From: Micromonospora sp. MA102
GTDB taxonomy: Bacteria; Actinomycetota; Actinomycetes; Mycobacteriales; Micromonosporaceae
Length of the DNA: 64,000 bases
Reading direction: 5' to 3'
Assembly (NCBI RefSeq): GCF_025460765.1
Contig: NZ_JAMWEG010000004.1
Span: 186,001-250,000, forward strand
Part shown: positions 10,353 through 20,143 of the stretch, piece after piece
Numbering within the stretch: position 1 is the first letter of the stretch
Layout: the number at the start of each line of letters is the position of its first letter
Notes under the pieces: generated by a model
Told to the model about the DNA's origin: nothing
Database searches by the model: none
The model's input: the letters and a program-made list of their open reading frames with translations, nothing else
Translations under genes and position numbers: made by a program

Positions 10353-11668
10353 CAGTGGGCTCCCACCAGCTGCTTCTCGGAGAGCTTCGGCGCGGTACGT
10401 CCCTCGATGTAGTCGAGGTAGTCCTGCTTGAAGTACTTCAGCGACGAGGTCACCGGACTGGTCGCACCGTCACCCAGGCCGCAGAACGAACGGCCGAGGA
10501 TGTTGTCGCAGGTGTCGAGCAGGGTGTCCAGGTCCTCGTGGGTGCCCTGGCCGGCGAGGATCCGCCGGTAGACCCGGACCATCCAGTAGTTGCCCTCGCG
10601 GCACGGGGTGCACTTGCCGCACGACTCGTGGTGGTAGAACTCCAGCCACCGGTAGGTCGCGTACACCGGGCAGTCCTGGTCGGAGAAGATCTGCGTGGCC
10701 GTGGTGCCCAGGATCGAGCCGGCCGCCGCCACCCCCTCGAAGTCCAGCGGCACGTCCAGGTGCTCGGCGGTGAGCAGCGGCGTCGACGAGCCGCCCGGGG
10801 TCCAGAACTTCAGGTTGTGCCCGGGCTGCATGCCGCCGGCCAGCTCGATCAGCTCGCGCAGCGTGATGCCCATCGAGCACTCGAACTGGCCCGGGTTGGC
10901 GATGCGGCCGGAGAGCGAGTAGATCATCGGGCCGGACGACTTCTCCGTGCCCATGGTCTTCCACCAGTCGGCGCCGCCCAGCACGATGTACGGCACGCTG
11001 GCGATGGTGCCGACGTTGTTCACCACGGTCGGGCTGGCGTACAGGCCGTGGGTCGCCGGGAACGGCGGCCGCAGCCGGGGCTGGCCCCGGAAGCCCTCCA
11101 GCGAGTCCAGCAGCGCGGTTTCCTCACCGCAGATGTACGCCCCGGCGCCGGAGTGCACCACCAGGTCGAGGTCGAAGCCGCTGCCCTGGATGTTCCGGCC
11201 GAGGTAGCCCTTGGCGTACGCCTCCCGCACGGCGTTGCGCAGCCGGCGGGCGGCGTGCACGGCCTCGCCGCGGATGTAGATGTACGCCCGGTTGGCGCGG
11301 ATCGCGTACGAGGCGATGATGACGCCCTCGACCAGCGAGTGCGGGTCGTGGGTCATCAGCGGCAGGTCCTTGCAGGTGCCCGGCTCGCCCTCGTCGGCGT
11401 TCACCACCAGGTAGTGCGGCTTGCCGTCGCCCTGCGGGATGAAGCCCCACTTGAGACCGGTCGGGAAGCCGGCGCCACCGCGGCCACGCAGCCCGGAGTC
11501 CTTGATCAGCTGGATCAGGTCGTCCGGGTGCGCCTTGAGCGCCTTGCGCAGGGCGGCGTAGCCGTCCAGCTTCTCGTAGGTGCCGATCCGCCAGGCGTCC
11601 GGCGACAGCCAGCGCTTGGTGAGCACCGGCGTCAGCTTGGCCAGCGTCTCCGGCCGAGGAGCGGTCAC
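10352..11668 (-). CDS. nuoF: NADH-quinone oxidoreductase subunit F (NADH/FMN-binding)
   Basis: Flavoprotein subunit that oxidises NADH, 438 residues. The FMN/NADH-binding glycine-rich segment is [18 protein letters not shown] near residue 60. The acidic stretch [13 protein letters not shown] follows. The [4Fe-4S] N3 motif [12 protein letters not shown] lies near residue 350 with a fourth cysteine further on. The start is GTG at 11668, overlapping the nuoE stop by four bases. Together with NuoE and NuoG it forms the electron input module. Confidence 0.98.
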   Translation of the reverse strand: MTAPRPETLAKLTPVLTKRWLSPDAWRIGTYEKLDGYAALRKALKAHPDDLIQLIKDSGLRGRGGAGFPTGLKWGFIPQGDGKPHYLVVNADEGEPGTCKDLPLMTHDPHSLVEGVIIASYAIRANRAYIYIRGEAVHAARRLRNAVREAYAKGYLGRNIQGSGFDLDLVVHSGAGAYICGEETALLDSLEGFRGQPRLRPPFPATHGLYASPTVVNNVGTIASVPYIVLGGADWWKTMGTEKSSGPMIYSLSGRIANPGQFECSMGITLRELIELAGGMQPGHNLKFWTPGGSSTPLLTAEHLDVPLDFEGVAAAGSILGTTATQIFSDQDCPVYATYRWLEFYHHESCGKCTPCREGNYWMVRVYRRILAGQGTHEDLDTLLDTCDNILGRSFCGLGDGATSPVTSSLKYFKQDYLDYIEGRTAPKLSEKQLVGAH

Positions 11669-12777
11669 TTCTGGACCCCCGTTCCGCTCGCGTCCGCCGG
11701 GGTCGTGCCGTTGCCGCCCGAGGACGCTTCGTTGAGGTTGCGCTGCTGCGCCCCGGCCTCGTCGCCGGCGGGCTTGCCGTCACCGGCCGGCGGGTTGGCC
11801 GCCGCCCCGGCGGCCTCCGCCGCCTGCGCGTCGCGGGACGCCGGCGCGGTGGTGTCCGTCGGGACCTTGGTGCCGGGTGCGTCCGGCACGGCGGTGCCCG
11901 CGTCCGGCTGCCGGGTCTCGGCGGTACGCACCTGCGGCGACTTGTCGTCCGGCGCCTTGACGTCCGGCGCGGTGCTGCCGGTGGGGGCGGATGCCCCGTC
12001 GCCACCCTTGACCGGAGCGGCGGCGGCCTCGGCCGGGGCCGGCTTGGCGGCCTCCGCCTTCGCCTTCGCCTCGGCGGCGGCCTTGTCGGCCTCGGCCTTG
12101 CTGCGGATCGGGGTGTTCGGGTCGAAGCCCGGCACCGAGATGCCGTGCTGCTCGGCCAGGCGCAGGCCGCGCAGGGTGGGCTCACCCGGCCCGCCGTCAG
12201 CCACCGCGGCGTCCCGCTCGTCGGCGAAACCGGCGAGCTGGACGGCCATCTCCTTGAGGGTGCACAGCCGGGCGCCCCGGGTCGGCATCGGCCGCCCGCC
12301 GGCCCGCAGCTCCTCCACCACGCCGAGCGCGCCCTGCGGGTCGACGTTGTCGAAGAAGTCGTAGTTGACCGTCATGACCGGGCCGTAGTCGCACGCCGCC
12401 AGGCACTCGGCGTGCTCCAGCGTGATCGTGCCGTCCGCGGTGGTCTCGTCGTGCCCGACGCCCAGGTGCTCGGCGAGGGTGTCGTAGACCTCCTGGCCGC
12501 CGAGCACGTTGCACATCGTGTTGGTGCAGACGCTGACCAGGTAGTCACCGGTCGGCTTGCGCTTGTACATCGTGTAGAAGGTGGCGACCGCGCCGACCTG
12601 GGCCTTGTTCAGGCCGAGCACCTCGGCGCAGAACTCGACCCCGGCCGGGGAGACGTACCCCTCCTCGGACTGGACCAGGTGCAGCAGCGGCAGCAGCGCC
12701 GAGCGGGACCGGTCGGCCGGGTACCGGGCGATGATCTCCCGCGCCCGCTCCCGGGTCTCTTCAGTGAAAGTCGTCAT
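11665..12777 (-). CDS. nuoE: NADH-quinone oxidoreductase subunit E with long low-complexity tail
   Basis: Thioredoxin-fold [2Fe-2S] subunit (cluster N1a) of the NADH-dehydrogenase arm. The first about 200 residues are the normal NuoE domain, with cluster ligands in CTNTMC and ECLAAC. The protein runs to 370 residues because of a C-terminal extension of about 160 residues rich in Ala, Pro, Gly, Asp and Lys, which looks disordered. Family members are usually 160-250 residues. The ATG at 12777 overlaps the nuoD stop (ATGA). The tail stays in frame up to the nuoF overlap, so it is unlikely to be a sequencing artefact. Confidence 0.96.
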   Translation of the reverse strand: MTTFTEETRERAREIIARYPADRSRSALLPLLHLVQSEEGYVSPAGVEFCAEVLGLNKAQVGAVATFYTMYKRKPTGDYLVSVCTNTMCNVLGGQEVYDTLAEHLGVGHDETTADGTITLEHAECLAACDYGPVMTVNYDFFDNVDPQGALGVVEELRAGGRPMPTRGARLCTLKEMAVQLAGFADERDAAVADGGPGEPTLRGLRLAEQHGISVPGFDPNTPIRSKAEADKAAAEAKAKAEAAKPAPAEAAAAPVKGGDGASAPTGSTAPDVKAPDDKSPQVRTAETRQPDAGTAVPDAPGTKVPTDTTAPASRDAQAAEAAGAAANPPAGDGKPAGDEAGAQQRNLNEASSGGNGTTPADASGTGVQK

Positions 12778-14099
12778 CGGTCACAACCACCCATCACGGG
12801 GTCCAGCGAGGCGCCACCGGCGATCACGTCGGCGATCAGGCCGCCCTCGGCCATCGCCGGGAGGGCCTGGAGGTTCACGAAGCTCGGCTCCCGGTAGTGC
12901 ACCCGGTAGGGCCGGGTGCCGCCGTCCGAGACCGCGTGCACGCCGAGTTCGCCGCGGGGCGACTCGACGGCGACGTACACCTGGCCCGGCGGGACCCGGA
13001 AGCCCTCGGTGACGAGCTTGAAATGGTGGATCAGCGACTCCATCGACTGACCCATGATCTTGGCGACGTGCTCCAGCGAGTTGCCCATGCCGTCGACGCC
13101 GATGGCGAGCTGCGCCGGCCAGGCGATCTTGCGGTCGGCCACCATGACCGGGCCGGGCTTGAGCCGGTCGAGGGCCTGCTCGACGAGCTTCAGCGACTCC
13201 CGGATCTCGGCCAGCCGGACCAGGTAGCGGCCCCAGACGTCGCCGTCGGTGTGCGTCGGCACGTCGAACTCGTACGTCTCGTAACCGCAGTACGGCATGG
13301 TCTTGCGCAGGTCCCAGGCGAGACCGGCGGAGCGCAGCACCGGGCCGGTGACGCCGAGCGCGAGGCAGCCGGTCACGTCGAGCACCGCGACGTTCTTCGT
13401 CCGCTCGATCCAGATCGGCTGGCCGGAGAGGAGGTCCTCGTACTCCTTGAGCTTCTTCGGCATCATCTTGAGGAAGTCCCGGATCTTGACGATCGCGTCG
13501 TCCGGCACGTCCTGCGCCACCCCGCCCGGCCGCACGTACGCGTGGTTCATGCGCAGGCCGGTGATGGTCTCGAAGATGTCGAGGATGTACTCCCGCTCGC
13601 GGAAGCCGTACAACATCATGTTGATCGCGCCCAGCTCCATGCCGGTGGTGGCCAGCCAGACCAGGTGCGACGAGATCCGGTTGAGTTCCATCATCAGCAC
13701 CCGGATGGTGGTGGCCCGCTCGGTCACCTCGTCGGTGATGCCGAGCAGCTTCTCCACCGCGAGCGCGTACGCCGTCTCGTTGAACAGCGGGGAGAGGTAG
13801 TCCATCCGGGTCACGAAGGTCGAGCCCTGGACCCAGTTGCGGTATTCGAGGTTCTTCTCGATGCCGGTGTGCAGGTAGCCGATGACCGAGCGGGCCTCGC
13901 GGACCGTCTCGCCCTCCAGCTCCAGGATCAGCCGGAGCACGCCGTGCGTGGACGGGTGCTGCGGACCCATGTTGACGACGATCCGCTCGTCGTTGATCGG
14001 GTCCGTGCCGGAGACGACCTGGTCCCAGTCCCCACCGGTGACGGTGAAGACCTTGCCCTCGGTGGTCTCACGCTCGGTCGCGTAGTTCGACGTGGTCAC
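12774..14099 (-). CDS. nuoD: NADH-quinone oxidoreductase subunit D
   Basis: 49-kDa-type subunit of the quinone-reducing module, homologous to the large subunit of NiFe hydrogenase. It has 441 residues from the GTG at 14099. This start overlaps the nuoC stop by four bases (GTGA), so the longer frame that runs back through nuoC is not the real protein. Signatures are [15 protein letters not shown] near residue 50, [16 protein letters not shown] and [14 protein letters not shown] toward the C-terminus. NuoB and NuoD together line the menaquinone site. Confidence 0.97.
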   Translation of the reverse strand: MTTSNYATERETTEGKVFTVTGGDWDQVVSGTDPINDERIVVNMGPQHPSTHGVLRLILELEGETVREARSVIGYLHTGIEKNLEYRNWVQGSTFVTRMDYLSPLFNETAYALAVEKLLGITDEVTERATTIRVLMMELNRISSHLVWLATTGMELGAINMMLYGFREREYILDIFETITGLRMNHAYVRPGGVAQDVPDDAIVKIRDFLKMMPKKLKEYEDLLSGQPIWIERTKNVAVLDVTGCLALGVTGPVLRSAGLAWDLRKTMPYCGYETYEFDVPTHTDGDVWGRYLVRLAEIRESLKLVEQALDRLKPGPVMVADRKIAWPAQLAIGVDGMGNSLEHVAKIMGQSMESLIHHFKLVTEGFRVPPGQVYVAVESPRGELGVHAVSDGGTRPYRVHYREPSFVNLQALPAMAEGGLIADVIAGGASLDPVMGGCDR

Positions 14100-14833
14100 T
14101 GGTAGGACCTCCTCCGGTCCGGCGGCGGGATCTCGGCGCCCTTGTACTCCACCGGGACGCCACCCAGCGGGTAGTCCTTGCGCTGCGGGTGCCCCTCCCA
14201 GTCGTCCGGCATGAGGATCCGGGTCAGGTTGGGGTGGCCGTCGAAGACGATGCCGAACATGTCGTACGTCTCCCGCTCCTGCCAGTCGGCCGTCGGGTAG
14301 ACGGCGGTGACGCTCGGCAGGTGCGGGTCCTCGGCGGAGACCGCGGCCTCCAGCCGGACCCGGCGCCGGTAGGTCATCGAGGTGAGCTGGTAGACGACGT
14401 GCAGCCGGCGCCCGTCCGCGCCCAGGTAGTCCACGCCGGACACCGAGGAGCAGAGCTCGAAGCGGAGCGCCAGGTCGTCGCGCATCACCTGGCAGACCTC
14501 GGCGATCCGCTCCGGGCGGACGTGCAGGGTCAGCTCGCCCCGGTCGACCACGACCTTCTCGATCGCCTCGCCGAACTGGGGGTACGCCTCCTCCAGCGCG
14601 TCGCGGACCTCGTCGAAGTAGCTCCCGTACGGGCGGGCGGCCTCCTCGATCGGCTTGCGCTGGCGGACCAGGCCGCCGTAGCCGGAGACGTCGCCGGTGC
14701 CCTGGTTGCCGAACATGCCGCGCCCGGCCGGGCTGGCCGGCGGGTACTCCGCCGGGGCGGTGCCGCTGGCGCCGGCCGGGGTCGTCGGGACCGGTACGCC
14801 GCCGTCGTTGTTCTTGTCGTTCGGTGCCGTCAC
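14096..14833 (-). CDS. nuoC: NADH-quinone oxidoreductase subunit C
   Basis: 30-kDa-type subunit of the connecting arm, 245 residues. The first about 60 residues are a Gly/Pro/Ala-rich extension. The core has the family signature DRRSVYDLF-like region, read here as [20 protein letters not shown], followed by [16 protein letters not shown]. It is separate from nuoD, so this is not the NuoCD fusion found in enterobacteria. The start is GTG at 14833, with GGAGGGCAGG upstream. The 55 bases between nuoB and nuoC hold a dispersed repeat described separately. Confidence 0.96.
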   Translation of the reverse strand: MTAPNDKNNDGGVPVPTTPAGASGTAPAEYPPASPAGRGMFGNQGTGDVSGYGGLVRQRKPIEEAARPYGSYFDEVRDALEEAYPQFGEAIEKVVVDRGELTLHVRPERIAEVCQVMRDDLALRFELCSSVSGVDYLGADGRRLHVVYQLTSMTYRRRVRLEAAVSAEDPHLPSVTAVYPTADWQERETYDMFGIVFDGHPNLTRILMPDDWEGHPQRKDYPLGGVPVEYKGAEIPPPDRRRSYQ

Positions 14834-14848
14834 TGCGCCTGCCCTCCG

Positions 14849-14892
14849 TTCGCGACTGCGGGGCTCCGCTCCGCTGCACTCCTCGCGCTCAC
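14849..14892. repeat. Dispersed repeat copy A in the nuoB-nuoC gap
   Basis: On the minus strand it reads GTGAGCGCGAGGAGTG, then a GC-rich middle, then GAGCCCCGCAGTCGCGAA. The nuoB stop codon lies inside the first GTGAGC. Its ends match the copy at 45538-45583 and part of the copy at 24922-24949. Confidence 0.65.
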
Positions 14893-15566
14893 TTGGGGCC
14901 CCCCTGCGACTGGAGGTGGTTCTGCGCCTTCATCCAGTTCTCGATCCGCAGCTGCTCCTCGCGCCCCTCGCGGACCGCCTTCGTCCACTCGGCGCGCCGG
15001 GCCTTGTCGTTGCGGTACGACGACGGCATCGAGCCGTAGGGCACGACGGGCACGTCACCGCGCTCCTTGCGGGCCTCCAGCATCTTGCGGCCGTTCGCGC
15101 CCAGCGGCTCGTACATGATCTTCTCGCGGAGCTTGAGCACCGCGTCGATGAGCATCTCGGGCCGGGGCGGGCAGCCCGGGAGGTACATGTCGACCGGCAC
15201 GATGTGGTCGACGCCCTGCACGATGGCGTAGTTGTTGAACATGCCGCCGCTGCTGGCGCAGACGCCCATCGAGATGACCCAGCGGGGCTCGGCCATCTGG
15301 TCGTAGATCTGCCGCAGCACCGGGGCCATCTTCTGGCTCACCCGGCCGGCCACGATCATCAGGTCCGCCTGCCGCGGCGAGGCCCGGAAGACCTCCATGC
15401 CCCAGCGGCCCATGTCGTAGTGCGGACCACCGGCGGCCATCATCTCGATGGCACAGCAGGCCAGGCCGAAGGTGGCGCCCCAGACGGACGACTTCCGCGA
15501 CCAGTTGACCAGCTTCTCCACGGAGGTGAGCAGGACGCCGGCCGGGAGCTTCTCCTCGATGCCCAT
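14889..15566 (-). CDS. nuoB: NADH-quinone oxidoreductase subunit B
   Basis: Carries cluster N2, the direct electron donor to menaquinone. It has 225 residues from the ATG at 15566, which is preceded by GGGAGGT. Cluster ligands are the tandem cysteines in CCAIEMMAA, the Cys of GVCASSGG and the Cys of PGCPPRPE. The C-terminus extends about 45 residues beyond the usual core with charged residues. The stop codon lies inside the repeat element at 14849-14892. Confidence 0.97.
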   Translation of the reverse strand: MGIEEKLPAGVLLTSVEKLVNWSRKSSVWGATFGLACCAIEMMAAGGPHYDMGRWGMEVFRASPRQADLMIVAGRVSQKMAPVLRQIYDQMAEPRWVISMGVCASSGGMFNNYAIVQGVDHIVPVDMYLPGCPPRPEMLIDAVLKLREKIMYEPLGANGRKMLEARKERGDVPVVPYGSMPSSYRNDKARRAEWTKAVREGREEQLRIENWMKAQNHLQSQGGPK

Positions 15567-15580
15567 CTGACGTACCTCCC

Positions 15581-15946
15581 TCAGTCCCAGTCCAGGCCGC
15601 CGCGCCGCCAGACGTAGGCGTAGGCGACGAAGACCGCGACGATGAACAGGACCATCTCCACGAAGCCGAAGATCGGCAGGGCGTCGAAGGAGACCGCCCA
15701 GGGATAGAGGAAGATGATCTCGATGTCGAAGACGATGAAGAGCATCGCCGTCAGGTAGAACTTGATCGGGAACCGGCCGCCGCCGACCGGCTGCGGGCTC
15801 GGTTCGATGCCGCACTCGTACGCCTCGAGCTTGGCCTTGTTCAGACGCCGGGGGCCGGCGAATCGGGCGGCGGCCACGGAGAACAGCGCGAACCCCGCGG
15901 CGAGGGCGAACAGCCCGATGATCGGTGCGTAAGGAGAGAGCGTCAT
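15581..15946 (-). CDS. nuoA: NADH-quinone oxidoreductase subunit A
   Basis: First gene of the nuo operon, a 121-residue membrane subunit with three hydrophobic helices. The family motif [17 protein letters not shown] sits in the loop after helix 1; its Cys lies at the quinone-site loop in known enzymes. [17 protein letters not shown] forms the last helix. The start is ATG at 15946 and 14 bases separate its stop from nuoB. The about 120 bases upstream should hold the operon promoter, but no convincing -35/-10 pair was found. Confidence 0.97.
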   Translation of the reverse strand: MTLSPYAPIIGLFALAAGFALFSVAAARFAGPRRLNKAKLEAYECGIEPSPQPVGGGRFPIKFYLTAMLFIVFDIEIIFLYPWAVSFDALPIFGFVEMVLFIVAVFVAYAYVWRRGGLDWD

Positions 15947-16042
15947 CGTTGTCCCCTGCTCATCCTTCCCTGACCTCGGTCGTTGGCGAAAATCACACTA
16001 TTCACGTCCCTCACGACCTCGACGGCGGGGGTCGATCTTTGT

Positions 16043-16063
16043 CGGTCCCGGGGGCCGGGACCG
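16043..16063 (-). terminator. Hairpin between nuoA promoter region and the reductase gene
   Basis: A perfect inverted repeat (GGTCCCGG, three-base loop, CCGGGACC, plus one flanking C-G pair) lies just past the stop of the gene ending at 16069. No T-run follows, as is common for actinobacterial intrinsic terminators. It would separate the reductase transcript from the nuo operon. Confidence 0.45.
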
Positions 16064-16068
16064 GTGGT

Positions 16069-17343
16069 CTACACGGCGGGTGCCACCCTCGTCATCGCGT
16101 TGATGACCCGGTCCATGGCGTCGCCGCCGCGCGGATCGGTGAGGTTGGCCAGCAGCTTGAGCACGAAGCGCATGAGCATCGGGTGCGGCATGCCGTGCTT
16201 GGTGGCCATCCGCATGACCTCGGGACGGCCGATGAGCTTCACGAAGATCCCGCCGAGCCGGTAGTAGCCGCCGAAGCGGGCCTTCAGCTCCTGCGGGTAG
16301 GCCAGCAGCGCCCGCTCCCGCTCCGCGCCGGCCGGACGGGCCAGCGCCTGCACCGCCACCTCGGCGGCCAGCTCGCCGGACTCCATGGCGTACGCGATGC
16401 CCTCGCCGTTGAACGGGTTGACCATGCCGCCGGAGTCGCCGACCAGCAGGACCCCGCGGGTGTAGTGCGGGACCCGGTTGAAGCCCATGGGCAGCGCGGC
16501 GCCGAGGATCGGCCCCTCCGCGTTGGCCTCGTCGGTCATCCCCCAGTCCTCGGGGGTGTTGGCCAGCCAGTCGGTGAGCAGCCGCCGGTAGTTCGTCTTG
16601 CCGAACGCCGAGGAGGAGTTGAGCACGCCCAGGCCGACGTTGACCCGGCCGTCGCCGAGGCCGAAGATCCAGCCGTAGCCGGGCAGCAGCGCGTCGTTGC
16701 CCTTGGCCCGCAGCTCCAGCCAGGACTCCAGGTAGTCGTCGTCGTGCTTCGCCGCCGAGCGGTAGTAGCGGCGGACCGCCACGCCGATCGGCCGGTCCTC
16801 CCGCTTGGCCAGCCCGAGGGCGAGGGGGAAGCGGCCGGAGACGCCGTCGGCGGCGACCACCAGCGGCGCGTGGAAGGTGGCCGGCTCCTTGTCCGGGCCC
16901 ACCTCGGCCTGCACCCCGATCACGCGGTCGTCCGCGTCGAGCACCGGGGTCAGCACGTTGACGCTGGTGCGCAGCTTCGCCCCGGCGGCGACGGCCCGCT
17001 GCGCGAGCAGGTCGTCGAAGTCGAGCCGGGTCCGGACCAGGCCGTAGTTGGGGAAGCTGGCCAGGTCGGGCCAGTCCAGTTCCAGGCGTACCCCGCCGCC
17101 GATCACCCGCAGGCCCTTGTTGTGCAGCCAGCCGGCCTCGGGCGAGGTGTCCACGCCCATCCGGATGAGCTGCCGCACGGCCCGGGGCGTGAGCCCGTCG
17201 CCGCAGACCTTCTCCCGGGGAAATTCGGTCTTCTCCAGCAGCAGCACGCGTACGCCGTGCCGCGCCAGGTGGTACGCCGTCGCCGATCCTCCGGGACCGG
17301 CGCCCACGACGATGACGTCGGCGTCGTTCTCCACCGCGGTCAT
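16069..17343 (-). CDS. Geranylgeranyl-reductase-family FAD oxidoreductase, probable menaquinone side-chain reductase
   Basis: FAD-dependent reductase of the geranylgeranyl reductase family, 424 residues. The N-terminus has the dinucleotide-binding fold VIVVGAGPGGSATAYHLARH. PREKVCGDGLTPRAV and a GD motif in VLLVGDSGGMVNPFNGEGI are further family features. The ATG at 17343 has a strong GGAGGAG site seven bases upstream, so the longer reading from 17379 is rejected. In mycobacteria the relative MenJ reduces the beta-isoprene unit of menaquinone. Position between nuoA and menG supports the same role and fits the partly saturated MK-9/MK-10 menaquinones of Micromonosporaceae; the exact substrate is inferred. 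Confidence 0.85.
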   Translation of the reverse strand: MTAVENDADVIVVGAGPGGSATAYHLARHGVRVLLLEKTEFPREKVCGDGLTPRAVRQLIRMGVDTSPEAGWLHNKGLRVIGGGVRLELDWPDLASFPNYGLVRTRLDFDDLLAQRAVAAGAKLRTSVNVLTPVLDADDRVIGVQAEVGPDKEPATFHAPLVVAADGVSGRFPLALGLAKREDRPIGVAVRRYYRSAAKHDDDYLESWLELRAKGNDALLPGYGWIFGLGDGRVNVGLGVLNSSSAFGKTNYRRLLTDWLANTPEDWGMTDEANAEGPILGAALPMGFNRVPHYTRGVLLVGDSGGMVNPFNGEGIAYAMESGELAAEVAVQALARPAGAERERALLAYPQELKARFGGYYRLGGIFVKLIGRPEVMRMATKHGMPHPMLMRFVLKLLANLTDPRGGDAMDRVINAMTRVAPAV

Positions 17344-17476
17344 CCGCGCCTCCTCCCGCATGCTCGTGAAATGCTTCACAAGCCGATCGGGTTGGAGTCT
17401 ATGACCGGCGTTACACCTGTATGCGCTGAGGGGGGCCTAACTCGCGGAAACAGGTCGGCGCGGGTGCGTCCGGAGG

Positions 17477-17695
17477 TCAGGAGCGGGTGGCGGTGGCCGG
17501 CCCCAGGCCGGCGTCGAGCCGGATCGCCTCCGGCAGGTGATCGCGCAGCGCGCCGCCGGCCGCGCGGTCGAGTGCGGCCAGCACCTCGGCGACCACCTGA
17601 CGGACGTCGGCGGGATCCGCGCCGGCCAGATCCCGGAGCTGCGCGATCAGTTCCGCCGCGTCGTCGTCGGTGGTCGCTCGGTCGGGTCCCGTCAT
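17477..17695 (-). CDS. Small hypothetical protein
   Basis: A 72-residue acidic protein with no recognised domain. It is predicted helical, with LIAQLRDLAGADPADVRQV near the middle and a second helix around LAALDRAAGG. The start could be ATG 17695 or GTG 17740 in the same frame; neither has a strong ribosome site, and the ATG is the conservative choice. Codon use looks like neighbouring genes. It lies between menG and the reductase gene on the same strand. Confidence 0.5.
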   Translation of the reverse strand: MTGPDRATTDDDAAELIAQLRDLAGADPADVRQVVAEVLAALDRAAGGALRDHLPEAIRLDAGLGPATATRS

Positions 17696-17771
17696 GGGGG
17701 CGAGCTTACGGGACAAAGTAGACCTAAAACGGATATTCACGAAAAGGACCGGCTTGCCGCCGGCCCCGACA

Positions 17772-18482
17772 TCACTCCCGGGTCGCGCGGTGCAGTGCCA
17801 CGACGCCGCCGGTCAGGTTGCGCCAGGCCACCCGGCCCCAGCCGGCCGCGCCGACCCGCGCGGCCAGCGCCGCCTGGTCCGGCCACGCCCGGATGGACTC
17901 GGCCAGGTAGACGTAGGCGTCCGGGTTGCTCGACACCGTGCGCGCCACCGCCGGCAGCGACCGCATCAGGTACGACAGGTAGACGGTGCGGAACGCCGGG
18001 TTGACCGGCGTGCTGAACTCGCAGACCACCAGCCGGCCGCCCGGCCGGGTGACCCGGGCCAGCTCACGCAGCGCGGCGTCGGTGTCGTTGACGTTGCGCA
18101 GCGCGAAGGAGATGGTGACCGCGTCGAAGCTGGCGTCGGCGAAGGGCAGCCGCAGGGCGTCCCCGGCCAGCAACGGCACCGCCGGCCGGGTGCGCTTGCC
18201 GGCGTGCAGCATGCCGAGCGACAGGTCCGCGCCCACCGCGTACGCCCCGGAGTGCGCCAGCTCCTCGGTCGAGACGCCAGTGCCGGCACCCACGTCCAGC
18301 ACCCGCTCGCCGGGGCGCAGCCCCAGCGCCGCCCGGGTGGCCCGCCGCCAGAACCGGTCCTGCCCGAAGGAGAGCACCGTGTTGGTCAGGTCGTAGCGGG
18401 CGGCCACGCCGTCGAACATGGCGGCGACCTCGTGCGGCTGCTTGTCCAGGCTGGCGCGCTGGCCCTGGGGGGTACGGCTCAC
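17772..18482 (-). CDS. menG: Demethylmenaquinone methyltransferase
   Basis: SAM-dependent methyltransferase of the UbiE/MenG family that makes the last step of menaquinone biosynthesis, methylation of demethylmenaquinone. It has 236 residues from the GTG at 18482, with GGAGG just upstream; a longer reading runs into a hairpin and is rejected. The N-terminal signature is [23 protein letters not shown] motif I is [11 protein letters not shown], and the region [21 protein letters not shown] is the UbiE signature II. It is needed by both the classical and futalosine routes, and sits between mqnC and the side-chain reductase. Confidence 0.93.
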   Translation of the reverse strand: MSRTPQGQRASLDKQPHEVAAMFDGVAARYDLTNTVLSFGQDRFWRRATRAALGLRPGERVLDVGAGTGVSTEELAHSGAYAVGADLSLGMLHAGKRTRPAVPLLAGDALRLPFADASFDAVTISFALRNVNDTDAALRELARVTRPGGRLVVCEFSTPVNPAFRTVYLSYLMRSLPAVARTVSSNPDAYVYLAESIRAWPDQAALAARVGAAGWGRVAWRNLTGGVVALHRATRE

Positions 18483-18528
18483 GCCTCCACTCTGCCAGCC
18501 GGCCCGCGCCCGACTCCTCCCGGGTACG

Positions 18529-18564
18529 CGAAGGGGCGGGGTGGTCACCCACCCCGCCCCTTCG
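18529..18564 (-). terminator. Strong hairpin terminator after the LPxTG gene
   Basis: A 16-base-pair perfect stem (arms 18529-18544 and 18549-18564, loop TCAC) is built of CGAAGGGGCGGGGTGG and its complement. It lies 14 bases past the stop of the surface-protein gene and just before menG. Its core closely resembles the hairpin at 19941-19978. Confidence 0.8.
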
Positions 18565-18577
18565 GTGTCCGGGTTGG

Positions 18578-19822
18578 TCAGTCCTCGGCCCGCTCGTCGG
18601 TCGGCGTGACGAGGACCACCTTCCGGCGGCGGGAGAGCATCAGCAGCACCCCGCCGGCCAGCAGGATGGCCACGCCCACCCCAGCGATGAGCCCGACCTG
18701 CACACCGGTCACCGGCAGGCCGCCGCCGGCACCGCCACCCTCGGTCGGCGCGGGACTCGCCGTCGCGCCGCCGGTCGGGGTCGGCTCGGCGGTCGGCGTC
18801 GGCTCGACCGTCGGAGTCGGGGTCGGCGTGGGCTGCGTGGCCTGGTCGACGAACACGTCGAACTGGGCGGTGTTGTCGCCGTCGTCGGTCTCGGTGAAGC
18901 TGCGGCGCTGCGTCGAGGTGGCCACCCGGGGCTCCTCCTCCGGCTCGCCGGAGGCGGCGTCGAGCCCGGCGGCGTAGACGAAGCCGGGGCGGAGCACCTG
19001 CTCGGTGACGTCCGCGCCGACCTTCACCCGGACGCCGGCGCTGTAGTACTCGCCCGGCGCCAGCACCGCGCCACCGTCCTCGCAGTACGCCGTGGCCAGG
19101 CCGCCCAGCTCCTGCTCCTCGCAGCCCTCGGGCAGCTCGGCGAAGGTGACGCCGGCCGGCAGCGTGATGCCGTACGCGACGCCCGTGGCGCGGCGGCTGC
19201 CGTCGTTGAAGACGGCCCAGTCCAGCGGGGCGGTCTCACCCGGCCGCACCGGCTTCAGGCCGGACTCACCGGCCTCGTCGCCGTCGACCTGCACGTCCGC
19301 GTACACGTCCTGCACCCACGTCGTGAGGTCGTAGCCGGGCTCGGTGACGGTGATGTCGTGCTTGACGGTGTTGTTCTTCAGGTCGGGGTCGGCGGTGGCC
19401 GCGCTGATGGTGACCCGCAGGGTGCCCGCGTCGCCCTTGCCGCCGGTGGAGAAGAGCGGGATGCCGAAGTCCTCGGTGGTGCCGGCGGCCAGGTCGCCGA
19501 GCAGGCAGGAGAAGCGGGTGCCGTCGACCTCGCAGCCCTCCGGGACCACCACGCCGACCTTCCGGGGCTTGAGGCCCTTGGTCTCCACCGTGACCCGGAC
19601 GCCCTTGGCGTCGACGGCGCCGCCGGTGTTGTCCACCTGGAACTTGAACGGCTTGGCCTTGGCCTCCTCGACGCCCTTGGCCAGCTGGTAGCTGAGTGGA
19701 ATGAGCTGCAGGTCGGCCTGGTCGGCGGCGTGCGCCGGATCGGCGACGACACCGAGACCGCCGGCGGCCAGGAGGGTGACGACGCCGGCACGGGTCAGCG
19801 TCGATCGGTGCAGGAAAGTCAT
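18578..19822 (-). CDS. Secreted LPxTG-type cell-wall surface protein
   Basis: 414-residue exported protein. The N-terminus is a signal peptide (charged [11 protein letters not shown], hydrophobic core, cleavage near AHAAD). The body looks like two beta-sandwich repeats of the kind found in CARDB/DUF11 adhesin-like proteins, with conserved patterns [15 protein letters not shown] and [21 protein letters not shown] Pro/Thr-rich linker follows. The C-terminus has an LPVTG sortase motif, a hydrophobic helix and a RRRK stop-transfer signal. It would be anchored to peptidoglycan by a sortase, which is not encoded in this window. Ligand unknown. Confidence 0.8.
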   Translation of the reverse strand: MTFLHRSTLTRAGVVTLLAAGGLGVVADPAHAADQADLQLIPLSYQLAKGVEEAKAKPFKFQVDNTGGAVDAKGVRVTVETKGLKPRKVGVVVPEGCEVDGTRFSCLLGDLAAGTTEDFGIPLFSTGGKGDAGTLRVTISAATADPDLKNNTVKHDITVTEPGYDLTTWVQDVYADVQVDGDEAGESGLKPVRPGETAPLDWAVFNDGSRRATGVAYGITLPAGVTFAELPEGCEEQELGGLATAYCEDGGAVLAPGEYYSAGVRVKVGADVTEQVLRPGFVYAAGLDAASGEPEEEPRVATSTQRRSFTETDDGDNTAQFDVFVDQATQPTPTPTPTVEPTPTAEPTPTGGATASPAPTEGGGAGGGLPVTGVQVGLIAGVGVAILLAGGVLLMLSRRRKVVLVTPTDERAED

Positions 19823-20143
19823 GGATCCCCCGGGGACGGGACATACCGATGGTTGCGGAACGAACGGACGCTACCGGAGCGACGTCGGGACACGCCAGAA
19901 CCTGATCGATGAATTCGTCCGTCCTGTGCGGAGACGGAGACAGCAGGGGCGGGATGGTGACCCATCCCGCCCCTGCTGCTGTGCGTTATGTGAACGACCC
20001 TCGCGGGCCGATGGAGGACGCCGTCAGGCGGACGACGACAGCGTAACCGGCAGCCTCGTCGCGCGGGCCGAGGTCGCGCTGGTCGCCGCCGTCCTGTTAT
20101 CTCCGAGGCCGGCGACCCGGTCGTCCGGCCGATGGAACCGGCG
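19823..20143. other. Intergenic stretch between mqnC and the LPxTG gene
   Basis: About 320 bases with no convincing gene. It holds the terminator hairpin at 19941-19978. The minus-strand promoter of the surface-protein gene should lie between that hairpin and 19822, but no clear -35/-10 pair was identified. Confidence 0.6.
19941..19978 (-). terminator. Strong hairpin terminator after mqnC
   Basis: A 17-base-pair perfect stem (arms 19941-19957 and 19962-19978, loop TGAC) with core GGGGCGGGATGG. It lies about 165 bases past the mqnC stop and upstream of the surface-protein gene, so it most likely ends mqnC transcripts. Confidence 0.75.

Noticed and set aside
12774..14879. A 701-codon frame suggesting a fused NuoC-NuoD protein
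   Set aside because: The first part is out of frame with nuoC; nuoC is separate at 14096-14833 and nuoD starts at GTG 14099 with a four-base overlap.
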